Shown one piece after another: positions 51,801 to 62,906 of a stretch of DNA of 64,000 nucleotides (within the stretch, counting starts at the first letter, position 1; each line of letters opens with the position of its first letter). This DNA comes from Calliopsis andreniformis (taxonomy: Eukaryota > Arthropoda > Insecta > Hymenoptera > Andrenidae): the NCBI RefSeq assembly GCF_051401765.1, contig NC_135064.1, forward strand, positions 26,386,001 through 26,450,000. Reading direction: 5' to 3'. The notes under the pieces were generated by a model that did not search any database, had not been told where the DNA came from, and was given only the letters and a program-made list of their open reading frames with translations. Made by a program: the position numbers and the translations under genes.

Positions 51801-53850
51801 GTGTGCCGCCTGTTGCTCCACATTCCCGAGCGGGCTCGTAATACGCACAAGGTCCACCTTTGTCAAGGATGAAAAATTGTTGGCCGGCAGTGCGCATACC
51901 GGCCCCTAATTGGCAACAATATTTTCCCGCGCGGAGAAACAGCGGCTGATACCAATTAAAGTCTCAATAGAGGCCCTAACGAGCTAGATTTATCGAATTA
52001 CCGCTTCGTGCGCGAACGGAGACGTTCGGGGAGTCATTGTGGGACAGGTAGCGAAGGTATCACGTCTGAAAGACGTTTATTACCCATGGAATAATGCCAC
52101 CGACTGATCCTGGAACGTGCTACACGATACCTGTCCCGCTTGATCAGACTTTATTTGTGTGGGAAGTACATGTTCGCCCTATTTCCTTTGATCGAACTTT
52201 AGTTCGCTCTGGAGCTTGGCTGTGACTGCTGTTGCAGAACAACGCTGTTTCTTTTCGGTTTTTTAACCCCGTATTGTTGGTGGTTGTTGAAGAACGCGCG
52301 TGTTAATCGATTCGTCCCAGGCGTTTTAAATAAATGGATTATCATAGGTCTGGAAAAGTGGAGTTAATGCTTTGATTATAGTGTTTACGCGGTTTTCAAG
52401 CTTTAACCCCTTGTATGGCAATGGAGCTTGAAATGGTAATATATATCTAGAATTTGGTAAACTCGTATACATATGCATGTAATTTAAATGTCACTTTGCG
52501 GTACTCTGAGGCGCTTTATAATTATTCTAAAATTGAAACGACGCAAATTACTGAAGTTAAAAATTAATGAGAAACTTTTGGCTTCCGCGAGTAGTTTGTT
52601 TTCTTTCATTATCATACGAGCTACATGTTCGTAGCAGGAAGTAGCATCGATGGTAGTTACATGTTGAAACCGACAGCGATCGTCAGCAAAAAAGAAATCG
52701 TCCGAGGAATCGGTCGAATATTTTACTGGTGATTATCAAGCTGTTCACGAATTTACGGAGCATGGAACCGGTCTCTACCGCGTTCTAATAACGCATCGAC
52801 TGTTTCTTACATAATTGGAAAGCGCGTGATTTTCATGTTATAAAACTGCATTAATAGGAACGTAATTAAAACGTTGATGCCCACTGAGCAAGTTAAATGC
52901 GGGCCAATTAGCGCGATCAACTTCAGGCCCTCTTTACCGACTTCCAACACATTTCTTCCAATTATTAGCCTGTTTCACAAGTCTCTGCGCCCTTGCCAAC
53001 ATTTTTGTTGCTTTCAGAAAAGAACAAAAGAAAACTTGAATAGTCTCGCCTATTCTTTGAGAAAATCATTACTTAGGTTTTTAGAATGAATAATGTACAG
53101 CTAAGCTGTTACAAAGAACTTCATTCGTGAACTCTTCGAGGACTTCCCTCTGCGCTGTACAGGCTCCTATTTTTTCATGCGTCACAAAGATTTCTAACAA
53201 ACTCAATTTATTCACATTAACACTACAGTACTATCACACTTAACACAAATAAACACTACTAGTATGAATTGATTGATATTTATGGATTGAAATTCTATGT
53301 AGTACTGTCGGGTTGGTTGTCGCCTTTGAACTGTTGAACTTAGTGGAAAAAGAATCGATGTAGGGGTAATCGGGAAGTTTGAAGGTTTGGTCGCAGGTCT
53401 ATTCACAAAATTGGGTCGGTACATGGCCAATAAAATAAACATTTTTAAATAAAATATTTAAATATGCGAAAATTTCAAGAATGGAGAAAATGATATTGCG
53501 GTCCCCGGGTGACCCCACTGTGGTATGCTAGGAGTTCAAAGAATTTTTTCTCAATAATCATAAAATGCATATGTCTGTACTGTCTACCTGACAGAACGCA
53601 AACTTTCTAATAAATAATATTCAGTTCCACTTGCATGGTGCTTCTGCAGGCACATACGCTCTACCCTCGAAGAGTCAACCATAATTTGACCCTATTGTCT
53701 GTGAAATTATAGACCACAGTAATCTCCATCCATCGTGTTTCTCGAACTTCGTAAAAGCAATCACGGTCAGAATCAAAAAATCGTGATCGAGCAGTGACAG
53801 GTTACTCTCCCTGCTCCAATCTCTGTCTCACGGGTAGGAGGCCGCGCGCG
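45815..53850. other. Distal NAA15 intron, no gene seen
   Basis: Apart from the hAT-type element, I see only small structures: a hairpin with 10-bp arms at 50031-50040 and 50058-50067, and TTAATTAATTAACAAAG at 51087-51103, which combines a homeodomain-type core with a Sox-type ACAAAG. Open frames are short and unrecognised. Confidence 0.55.
46366..46465. mobile_element. 84-bp hAT-type foldback MITE with perfect 8-bp target duplication
   Basis: The direct repeat AACATAAG lies at 46366-46373 and 46458-46465. Between them, 46374-46457 begins CATGGTTGCCAACTGGACTC, and the reverse complement of its right end begins TATGACTGCCAGCTGGACTC. The 26-nt ends match at 21 positions with no gap. An 8-bp duplication is characteristic of hAT transposition. 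The element is almost all terminal repeat plus a 32-nt centre, so its RNA would fold like a pre-miRNA. Confidence 0.8.
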
Positions 53851-53856
53851 CTGCTG

Positions 53857-53927
53857 CACGTGACCAACGAGCACGCGTGACACGTGCACGCATGCCAGAC
53901 CTACTAACTGCTGTCAGTAGGTCTGGC
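53857..53927. promoter_or_regulatory. CpG-rich island with two CACGTG E-boxes and a perfect 12-bp inverted repeat
   Basis: CACGTG occurs at 53857-53862 and 53881-53886. It is followed by GCCAGACCTACT (53894-53905), a 10-nt spacer and the exact reverse complement AGTAGGTCTGGC (53916-53927). The island lies about 360 bp upstream of the second NAA15 exon cluster, at the end of the giant intron, where a regulatory element or internal promoter is plausible. Function is inferred. Confidence 0.45.
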
Positions 53928-54288
53928 CACGAGCGGAGGGAAAAGTTAGAAAAGGCTTTGCGAAACCGGCGGAATTGCTTTTGCTCGCCACCGACTTGCT
54001 GGTGTACATTGTTTGACCTTGCTCGACGCCGTGCACCGGTAAAAGTGCTCTTGTATGACGAAAGAGCACAGGGACAGTTATAGAGTAGCGTTCTCGTATT
54101 CACCACGCCGCAATTAGAATGATATTACAGCGGCTGGGATTTCAGGACAACGGAAAATTTCTGTCGTTCTGAGCAATTTGTCTAATTCGATAAATCAACC
54201 GCGCCGTTGAAGTTTCCTTTTTCTTTTCGCTACCCCAGTTGAAAGGAACGTGAGAGAGTGTTAAAGATTTGTTTGATTTGGCTTACAG

Positions 54289-55481
54289 AGAATTTGGCGC
54301 CATCAGAGTTGAAGAAATTGAGAAATAAGCAGAGGAAACAGCGTAGAAAGGCTGAATTGGAACGACAACAGGCTGCTCAGGCCCAAGAGAAGAGGGAACA
54401 GCATAATAAATCGCGGCAACAGACCGACCCTGATCTGGAGCAACCCACGTTGGACGAACTAATACCGGAGAAGTTGGAAAGGGTCAGTGAATGTTCGCCT
54501 TTGACAGATTTTCCATTCTGTTGTTCGATTGCGTTATGCATGATTCGAAATGACTCGTTTCAGGTCGAAGACCCCTTGGAACAGGCGATCAAGTTCTTGC
54601 AACCTTTACAGGAACTCGCTGCCAACAGAATAGAGACGCATCTTATGGCCTTCGAAATTTACATTCGGAAAGGTATTTAGAGCGATAGAAAGCAATACTT
54701 TTGTAATATCTTAGCAAGATAGTGTTTCAAAGGTTCTACTATAAGGATATGTGTCCATCTGAGAGTAGAACTATCCCAAGTTCCTCCCGAAAATCAAATT
54801 AATCTATACATACGGTTATTGCATAACTATAAATTTGACAGACAATTTTGGAGTTACTTGAGATCAGCTGTTGTAGGAAACTCTTAGATGAACATGTATT
54901 CTAAAATGCTTGATATTGATGAAAATTTCATTAAATTCATAATACTTGAAAACGAATGTTCCTTTGCAGCGCGTACGTTGCTGATGCTAAAGTCGATAAA
55001 ACGTGCCCACGGTCTAGACCCAAATGATCCGGATCTTCACACGTGTCTGGTGCGATTCATGTTACATACCAATCGCTCATCGTTGGAAGGACCAGTGGCC
55101 GAGGTCGTGAACCGACAAACCGAGAGAATATACTCGAATTCGACGGCCAGTCAGTTGAACGCGGATTTCCTGAAGAAAAATCGAAACTCACTGCCACATC
55201 TGCTTCAGGGTGCAAGGATGCTGTACGTCCTGGACCCGTCCGCTCAAGAGAAAGCTCTCTCCCTTATCATAGACATCGAAAACCTCGAAGGCGTAACGCT
55301 GCAGAATTGCACAAAAGTGTTGGAGTCGCTGCGTAATAGCGACTTCGGCCAGTGTGAAGCCACGATAGCCGATTTCATGTCGAAATGCCATAAACGTTTT
55401 CCATACGCGACCGCTTTTCGACCGCCAGAGACGAAAGTGACGACCAACCATCAAGAGAAAGAGAACTCGATTAAGAACTGA
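54289..55481 (+). CDS. NAA15: NAA15, second exon cluster (exons 9-11, C-terminus)
   Basis: Exons 54289-54482, 54564-54672 and 54970-55481 complete NAA15. The codon split G|AG joins 20593 to 54289 and reads EIDTENLAPSELKKLRNKQR, matching the human order (ADTANMSDKELKKLRNKQR). Next come a basic/glutamine coiled-coil stretch (KQRRKAELERQQAAQAQEKR), DELIPEKLERVEDPLEQAIK and IETHLMAFEIYIRK. The final exon holds LLMLKSIKRAHGLDPNDPDL and CHKRFPYATAF. Whole-gene coding length is 855 codons including stop, 854 aa against 866 in human, so no exon seems missing. Donor 54483 is the weaker GTCAGT. The open frame beginning at 54888 runs through intron sequence and is not the start of a separate protein by homology. 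Confidence 0.97.
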
Positions 55482-55601
55482 TCCAGGCACGCGCTCACCA
55501 GCGTCGCTGAATCACTTTGTAGTTAGACGAGGCAATGGAGGAGGAGTGTGGACCGTTCTGATCTACGTCGAGGAAGTTTAAAAAAGGAAAAAAGAAACAT
55601 G

Positions 55602-55607
55602 AATAAA
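55602..55607 (+). terminator. Candidate proximal polyadenylation signal of NAA15
   Basis: AATAAA 121 nt past the stop codon. A second copy at 55805-55810 could serve instead. Confidence 0.5.
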
Positions 55608-56026
55608 GAAAAATGAAAAAAAGGAAAGGAACACTCTCGTTTATGTTAACATTGAACGGAAGCGATGGACATAGTGAAAAAAGGTCGCAAAATTGGTGGA
55701 TTGAATTATTAACAATGATTAAATCATGTATTATACAAGAACTGTTCCTTGGAAGGTGGCATGTTGAGTGAACAGTGCTGCGACAGTGCTGGATAAACAA
55801 TCTTAATAAATTATAATAACACGACGAGGCGCGCCGATGCATGCGTCTCCGACGCGATCCCGAATTTTAGGTGAAACGAAGGGAAGGATGGCTAGTAGAC
55901 TAAATGTTAATTAACAATTGGAACAGAAATCGAATTAGACGCGCTCCCACCGAAACGGGGCGACGACGCTAAAAGGAAGTGAAACGTTTAGTGAAGATGG
56001 ATCCGAGGGGCGGGGAGGATAGGTGA

Positions 56027-56048
56027 GGGGAACCGGGGTGGGGAGGGG
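56027..56048 (+). other. G-quadruplex motif
   Basis: Four GGGG runs (56027-56030, 56035-56038, 56040-56043, 56045-56048) have loops of 4, 1 and 1 nt, with two further GGGG runs just upstream (56007-56010, 56012-56015). Short loops and four-base runs predict a very stable quadruplex on the plus strand, and in NAA15 mRNA if its 3'UTR extends this far. Confidence 0.75.
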
Positions 56049-56883
56049 TGCAGTGTGTAAAATAATGACGTGCGAAACTAACACATTGGTACAAAATACA
56101 AGACTTGTATACATTCGTACGCGCGCTCTATGAATATTTCTTACTCGATGTTAAGGTGTACTATTTTCAGCGATGTCTACATGAATATACTCTACTGTGT
56201 AGAGTCTGGAAACTAGACGATCATCGAGCACCGATATTATTATACCACGCATATTGTTCGTCGCTACATTTGAACAGACTTTGTTCCAGAGTCGATATAT
56301 GCCGCTAATTTCTAGTTCACTTCATTCTCTCAAAAACTGTTGATAACTCGGAAAGTGAGAACACAACAAAGGTCCCGACGTATTCTTTTTTCTTTCTGGA
56401 AACACGTGTTCTTTATTCCTGTGTTTCTTCAACCAGGGTAATAATCTCTACGGTTGGATTGGAGCCCTGATAATTCCATCGAGAGTAGTCAATACGAAGA
56501 TAGTGTCCATTCTTGCGAAAGTCCCACGTGAAAGTTACTATTAAGGAACGATAAACTGCGTATCGTGTACGCAAATTACCAAAGTATATCATAAATCGAA
56601 AACAATAAGTGTCGATAGCAAAGACGGAAAAAAAGGGAAAAAATATCATGCATCTGTATGTCAACGGATTACAGAAAGTTTTAATAAAAAGGTAAATGTT
56701 TAAAAGTCTATACCGGTACATGTAAGTCGAACGATGTTATGATTACCTCATTTATTTTTTTGAGATGCCGACGCATACTTATAAGTTGTGAATTTCCTTA
56801 AAACGATACGAAAAAGTTCAGTAAGATGCAGATACTACAAATTAGTGATAATATTTGTACATATTTCAGCTACTACTTTAACA

Positions 56884-56927
56884 ATATATATATAAATATA
56901 TATATATATACAATCATATATATATAC
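56884..56927. repeat. (TA)n repeat
   Basis: Interrupted TA dinucleotide repeat in the spacer after NAA15. Confidence 0.85.
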
Positions 56928-58281
56928 ATTTCCTATCTTATTTAAGTCATAGAGTATAATTTTCGTGATTAGTTAACCTTATGCCAATGTTAAAAACTTA
57001 TTCAAAGTCAACTTAATGGTATCATGAAAAATAAGGTAATTGCATCAAGCGGTGTTCATGGTAATGTATATTAAACATTTCGATTCAATCATAAAGTAAA
57101 ATGCATACCGGATGAGAATCTAAAAATTCATTCAAAATCGATGGAATGATCTTCTATCAAAATATATTAGAAATGCAAACATTGTTTGAATAAATACCTT
57201 CTGTAAATGCATGGAATGTTTCTCAGGGCTACGCAAGTAATATCGTAACATAAGCGATAACGTAGATGTTTTACTCTTTCACTTCGCCATTAGTCATGTA
57301 ACTACGGTACGTTCAAAAATTGATACATGATCATTATATTAGCTTATCAATACATGAAGTGTCTTTAATCATGGACAATTTTCACTCAAAATTAATCAAA
57401 GTTAATATACGTGATTCGTATTACATCAATTTCCAACCATGCATCTACCGAAGCGTTTGTATTTTTTAATGTTACCATTCTTTTCATTCTATTTTCTACA
57501 CTGCGCTTTATTTTTTTATTTTTTGAAAGATAATTGCTCCAATCTTCATCAGAGGTTGTTACTTCAGTCTATAAAAAATTTTCATCTCGCTCATAAATTA
57601 TTAAAACTGAAAAATAAACAATACTGATTAAGGATAATACTATCGATCTTTCAAAAGGTTCAGTTCAGATTTGCCTTTAAGTCCTTGATTGAATCTTTAA
57701 ATGAATAAACGATAAATATGGGTACCTCAACCCGCATCCTCTTCCATCTCCTCGTGTAAATGAATTCATCATATAGGTATAATAAAGTTTTTTAACGTAT
57801 ACGATTAACTTCTAAGATAATTTGTTATTTTAACTAAAGAGACTTGAAGTATACCGAACAAAATAATATTTATTGTCACAAATTATGATTATTTATTACT
57901 TTGATCATTGTATTTGTAAGTTACTGCCATTTGCAATAAGCTATTATTATACTATCAGAAATCCATGCTAATATAGCGACTAATTTATTAGAATTCTTGT
58001 TGTACCATTAGTAAGAATATGCTTTGTTCACAGATTTCAATGAAGACCATTCATAACGTCGAATAAGCTTTTCATAAGAGTTGTTGCCTATATATATAAA
58101 TATAATGCACATACATCTTCGTTATATTAGATATTTTTCTATATGATGAATTCAATCGCCATGTATAATTTCTTTATGTAACTCCTCATTATAGTTACGA
58201 CTATGAACGTAAGTGAAGTAATATTTTAAAGACAAAAACTGGGATATGTATAGTATGTACATAAACGTATTATTATTAACG

Positions 58282-58314
58282 TGTATATATATATATCTAT
58301 ACACATATATATAA
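58282..58314. repeat. (TA)n repeat
   Basis: Interrupted TA dinucleotide repeat before the DCTD 3' end. Confidence 0.85.
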
Positions 58315-58860
58315 AACTCTATGTTCAATTTCTCTCTGTTGTTATATTAATAACGAGTCAACATGAAAACTATTATATCACGTATCAAAAATCGCCTTCC
58401 CCTCAGTCATCTTGAAAAAATAAATATTGTTACATATTTCTATCAGGCCATACTTTATCGTATGAATATCTAAACTTGTACAGTAGTTTGCAACGTAGTT
58501 GCGAACAATATTATTTCTTGAATACTTCATGGCATCTTTATATTATTGATAAATTCTTTCGCCTTCTGTACATTGTTTTATTTATTTTCTAACAACCTCG
58601 TATGGTTAATGTTACAAGATGAAAATAACTAGATCTGTAAAAATTACAATAAGAGATATTCTTCATTTCCATGTGTACCTACTCCTAATTCATTTTTACG
58701 TGTAAATAGTATCTAATCGTTTGGGTCCAAAAGTATCCAACAGTATCACGAGCCGTACTTCCAAGCGTTATTAAATTATTTTCGTTATTCAAAAATTCGA
58801 ATCTGCAAAATGTTAAGCAAAAAAATAAAATAAATCATAAATAGACATTTGAGGAAACTT

Positions 58861-58866
58861 TTTATT
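58861..58866 (-). terminator. DCTD polyadenylation signal
   Basis: AATAAA on the minus strand, about 40 nt beyond the DCTD stop codon. Confidence 0.6.
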
Positions 58867-58906
58867 ACAAATGCTGTAACTTACGTTAATCTGATTGAAA
58901 TTATTT

Positions 58907-59924
58907 TCATATCTTATTCTTAACTGGAGTGGGGGGTAATTGAGTCATTTCATTCCAATTGATTTCAGCAAAGTCAATTATAATTCTTTTGTTTTTTGGA
59001 GTATATTGTCTATGAAAATGTTTAGAAAATTTAATGTATAAGAAATTTAAAAAATGTTTTATAATCTCTTATACTGCTCTTTCTAATGTTTATGCAATTT
59101 CGATAATTCAAATACCTGTATTTAACACCTGCTGCATCGAACATTTTTTTCGCAGCAATAGTTTCAACTTTATGAACATGTTTATCCGACATATATATAA
59201 CTAACTTTATTCCAGACTGAATGATGACTTTAGCACATTCATTACATGGAAAAAGAGCAATATATATGGTACAATTTTTGACATCGCTAGAGTTTTTATT
59301 TAAAATAGCATTCACTTCAGCGTGGCATACTGTAAATTTGATGTTGTGTAGTGACAATATAAGCTGGAGTTTGAAATTAGCTAAAACTGCTAAAATTGCT
59401 AAAATTGCTGAATACTGTTTACACCATGTAACAAGTACAATTTCAGCAGTATTAGTAGTTTCAATTGAATTTTGAACTGCAGCCATAGTATTTAATTCTG
59501 TTACAGAACCGAAATAAAAATATTTGACTACAACTTTTTATTTTGTTAAAACATAATTGTTTTGACTTACCATAAAGATACTTAGTATCAAGTGCATTCG
59601 AAGAATTCTTCTTCCAAGGAAATTCATCATCGCTACAACCGGTAGGCATCCCATTATATCCAATACCTACAATTCTTTTTTCATCATTGACTATACATGC
59701 ACCAACTTGAGTGCACGGATCTTTGCTGCGCTTAGCAGCCAAAAAAGCTGTAGCCATAAAATATTCATCCCAATCCAAATAGGACTCTCTTTTGCTATTA
59801 ATATCGCTATTGAAACAAAAATAACATACTCGTTATAGTATATAGCTATTTATTAAACATTAGAGTCTTTACATTTAATATACCGTTCACAATTATATTG
59901 AAGAGGAACATTATTTTCGGTCAT
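58907..59924 (-). CDS. DCTD: Deoxycytidylate (dCMP) deaminase
   Basis: Zinc enzyme converting dCMP to dUMP, the main feed for thymidylate synthase, allosterically set by dCTP and dTTP in known members. Minus-strand exons are 59924-59884, 59806-59571, 59329-59116 and 59009-58907. All junctions are GT-AG and in frame: 197 aa (human 178, with a longer N-terminus and C-terminal tail here). It starts [20 protein letters not shown], then [32 protein letters not shown] and [20 protein letters not shown]. The zinc/catalytic motifs are HAE (in VCHAEVNAI) and PCNEC (in [18 protein letters not shown]). The last exon reads [18 protein letters not shown], matching the human C-terminal IVIDFDSIN. The tiny first exon is set by the split codon CG|C. 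An AATAAA at 58866-58861 gives a 3'UTR of about 45 nt. An intron-internal ATG at 59486 is in frame with exon 3 but would lack the N-terminal half. Confidence 0.96.
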
Positions 59925-62611
59925 TTTCAAATTACTTTGTCTATTATTTTCTTTACTGAATTATAGATGTACTATATTAAAATTTGAGTTAAAGACACAT
60001 ACTACTTGTAAACATAATCTAAAAACCGAAATGCTGTTGGCATAAAGTAATTGATTTCTAGTTGTACCACAGAGTTTTTATATATATACATATAATACAG
60101 TGCCATCTGAGGGAACTTAGTGGTACTAAAGTTTTTAATTCTCATGTATCAGAGACAAGCTCGATGATATATTTAGCGATCCTGAAGAGAGTGATCATAA
60201 GAGCTTATTGTAGAACTAGAGTGGCTTTTTAATAAACTTTAATAAATGATAAGAATAGTCCCGTATAGCTGTATATCTGCAAGTGTCAATTGTAACACAG
60301 TGAGGTTTCATTAAATTTAGTATATATACTATATATGTATAGATAGGAATAAAAACATATATTAGAAAAGGTTACAAGTACGTAAATGTATGCATAAACA
60401 AACAATTTTATACGTATCATTATCTTAAATTTTCTATAATAATTACCAGTCCACTTGCGTCCTCTGTAGTCTAGAAGATGAAGTTTCAAACAACTTGCAT
60501 TTGGTAAGTAAGTCCATATCTATAGAACATTCTAATATTTGTTTCAAGGACTGATATGGAAATGAGGTATTTATGTATCTTTACAGGATAATTGTGTGAA
60601 AAGAACAAATAATTATATATATTTATTGCATACATTAAAAATAGTTATATGGTTTTGGTATTTCGATTTAATACGTTTAGTTTTCCTCCAAATTTGTATA
60701 ATTATTTTGTAAAGATATTTTTGGAACATTAGTCTATTTCATTTTACAAAAATACACAAAATTTGTCAAGTATTTTTCAATTTGCTAATGAATATTATTA
60801 ATATTATTAAGTTAGTTAAAACAGTTACATTAACTGGGATGATAACAGAAGCAATAAGACTAATTTGGCGAGATCACTATCGGATGGATGTTGAACTGTC
60901 GAAAATAACTTCGCTTCGAGGTATAATCGATAAGTCTGTAATAATCTGTGCATGGCAGAAATCAGGATAGAGTTCTCAGGCACGGAAACGGTGGTTCCTG
61001 GTACCAATAGATCATCTTTTCTATCTTATATCCATTTCTTGCAAAGTTCTACTGCTATCATCCCTCAACTTGTCACGATGTTGTCATTTTTACTACCATC
61101 ATATTTCGTAGTGATTTCTTTTCTAGTGATGTTATATTAAGTATCGTTACACGAAAGTAGATCAACAGAATTTACATAATAGTGGCTAGACATGTTATCA
61201 ACGCGAAATTGGCAAAATTGTCAATACTCTGTACCATGTTTCGTGTTTCTTTAAATAGCTGACTTTGTATTCACAAGATAAGGATAATATTACTCAACCG
61301 TAAAATTCAATGTCATATGCAGACATTGCACAAGTTTATCGGAGCGTACTGATAATTTCTGGCTCGCGTTAGTTTATTGAAAGGAGAATATATGGTTCCT
61401 AAAATTAACAGGATATAAATTTTGTTGGAATATCGACTTTTTTAAATTAGACATAACTGTAGTTGTCATATTATTCAGAGGAAGCTTCACTTTTATAAAT
61501 GAATATTTAGTCTTAATTATCTGAAGGATAAGTGCGGTAAAACGCTCGGAGCCCTATGCTGCTGAAGGCTTTTTTAAACGCCCGCTACGCAAACGAGTAT
61601 ACTTGGGCGCGGCACGGTAGACACGTTTTTCAACCCCTGAGTATACTTATCGTGCCCTGTAAAAGAGGCTAATAATTCGTGGATTACGACGTCCTTTGCG
61701 TAATCGGGAGGCTATAATTAGCTTTTGCATCAAATGAATGTTTCTTTTCAAAATCGTTTGGATTTTTAATGTTTAGCAAGTAGCGTGTAAACCTAAAGAG
61801 ATTCTATAGCGTGCAACATGAAACGTGAATTAGGGTGGAGATTAATTAGTATAGACCACTCATCATACGAAACACTCGTTAGGGTAAATAAGTATTCTCA
61901 TCGCAAACCTGCCACAACTTTTCATACTACAGTTATACACACTGTTGTTCTAGTTTGTAAGAAGACAAATTGAAGTTTCTATTGATCTTTGAGGAAAATT
62001 TATTGTAGTCTATAATCCCTTAACTGATTACAAACCGCGAGCTTCTACTGAGACAACCCCGTGCATCGAATATAAAATAAAAGTGTTGAGTACAAAGTTG
62101 AGTACAAAGAGGCTTTCTCCATCAAGCAGCTAATAAAATAATTCACAGGATCACGATGCCATTCCTCAGAGACCTATCACACCCCTCGAATCTCTTTCGT
62201 ACAGTGCATTTTCCTTTAATTGCACCTGCCTCGCGCTTCTCCCATGGGCATCGTTTCCCCGCGCCATTTATACATTAAAATCAATTACAGAAGTATCTCC
62301 ACCATTCCAAGGAATTCTCACTAAACCTCCGCACGCAACCACAAATCATATCTCAATCAATTCTATTTTGCAGATGGAAACCATATTAAAGCATCGCGCG
62401 TGATCAGCATCACGTCAAGAAGAGCGATGTTACGTAGAGGGTGGACGACGCAGCAGACGCGCAACGTGCCAAAAGTTGGTCCAGGGAGGAGGATCAGAAG
62501 GATAATGCTCCTGGCCAGCAGAGAACGGCGAAAGTATTGATTAAGGGGTTCCTTGGGAGGGATCCTCGTAGTCGAGGGGATTTCCTCTCTGAATACGCGG
62601 AGATGAATGGA
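59925..62611. other. Region upstream of DCTD, no gene seen
   Basis: The DCTD promoter should lie in the first few hundred bases; no TATA box is evident. The rest is AT-rich with TA-rich tracts near 60080-60100 and 60317-60345. GAGTATACTT is repeated at 61595-61604 and 61639-61648 with related flanks. Open frames are short and unrecognised. Confidence 0.55.
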
Positions 62612-62906
62612 AGGGGATGCAGGGGTGGATCCAGAAGCCTTTCTTCGGAAGAGTGAAATGTGTAAAAGTGCGCATACATACATATTTTTGAATTTTCTTT
62701 TATAAAACTTGAAATTTGTTCATAATTCTTATTTTAATATCGCTACCTAATTCTATAATCTTTAATTATATGCTAGATAATTATTCATACAATAAGTGTA
62801 TTCCTAACAGATTTCTCAAAATGTGACATAACATTTTAGACTTTATACTTGTTCGAAGAAGGGTGACGGGGGCGACCACCCCTCTGGATCCGCCACTGGG
62901 GGGATG
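62612..62906. mobile_element. hAT-type non-autonomous element with near-perfect 8-bp target duplication
   Basis: The element at 62620-62898 (279 bp) starts CAGGGGTGGATCCAGA, and the reverse complement of its right end starts CAGTGGCGGATCCAGA. The flanks are AGGGGATG (62612-62619) and GGGGGATG (62899-62906), 7 of 8 identical. CAG-type ends plus an 8-bp duplication fit hAT. It has no coding capacity. Confidence 0.8.

Larger units (their letters stand above)
20594..54288 (+). other. 33.7-kb NAA15 intron hosting an antisense gene and transposon remnants
   Basis: Donor G|GTGAGT at 20594 and acceptor ggcttacag ending at 54288 flank a 33,695-bp intron, while the other NAA15 introns are about 64-300 bp. 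It contains the opposite-strand gene at 21789-24944, CpG-rich islands (about 26.7-27.8, 35.1-36.4 and 53.8-53.95 kb), two transposon remnants and several small inverted repeats. Uninterrupted protein homology across the junction supports a true intron rather than two genes. Confidence 0.93.
55482..58906. other. NAA15 3'UTR and convergent spacer to DCTD
   Basis: AATAAA follows the NAA15 stop at 55602-55607 and again at 55805-55810. A G-quadruplex motif lies at 56027-56048. The remainder is very AT-rich with TA repeats at 56884-56927 and 58282-58314 and no coding sequence. I cannot tell whether NAA15 ends at the early signals or runs on. Confidence 0.6.

Noticed and set aside
54888..55481. 197-codon frame starting at ATG 54888 as a separate gene
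   Set aside because: Its first 27 codons are intron sequence. From 54970 on it is the last NAA15 exon, joined in frame to 54672 by a split Ala codon.
60481..60620. ATG at 60480 followed by a GTAAGT donor and a downstream acceptor, as a small gene
   Set aside because: Splicing the two pieces reaches a stop after about a dozen codons, and no homologous protein is apparent.
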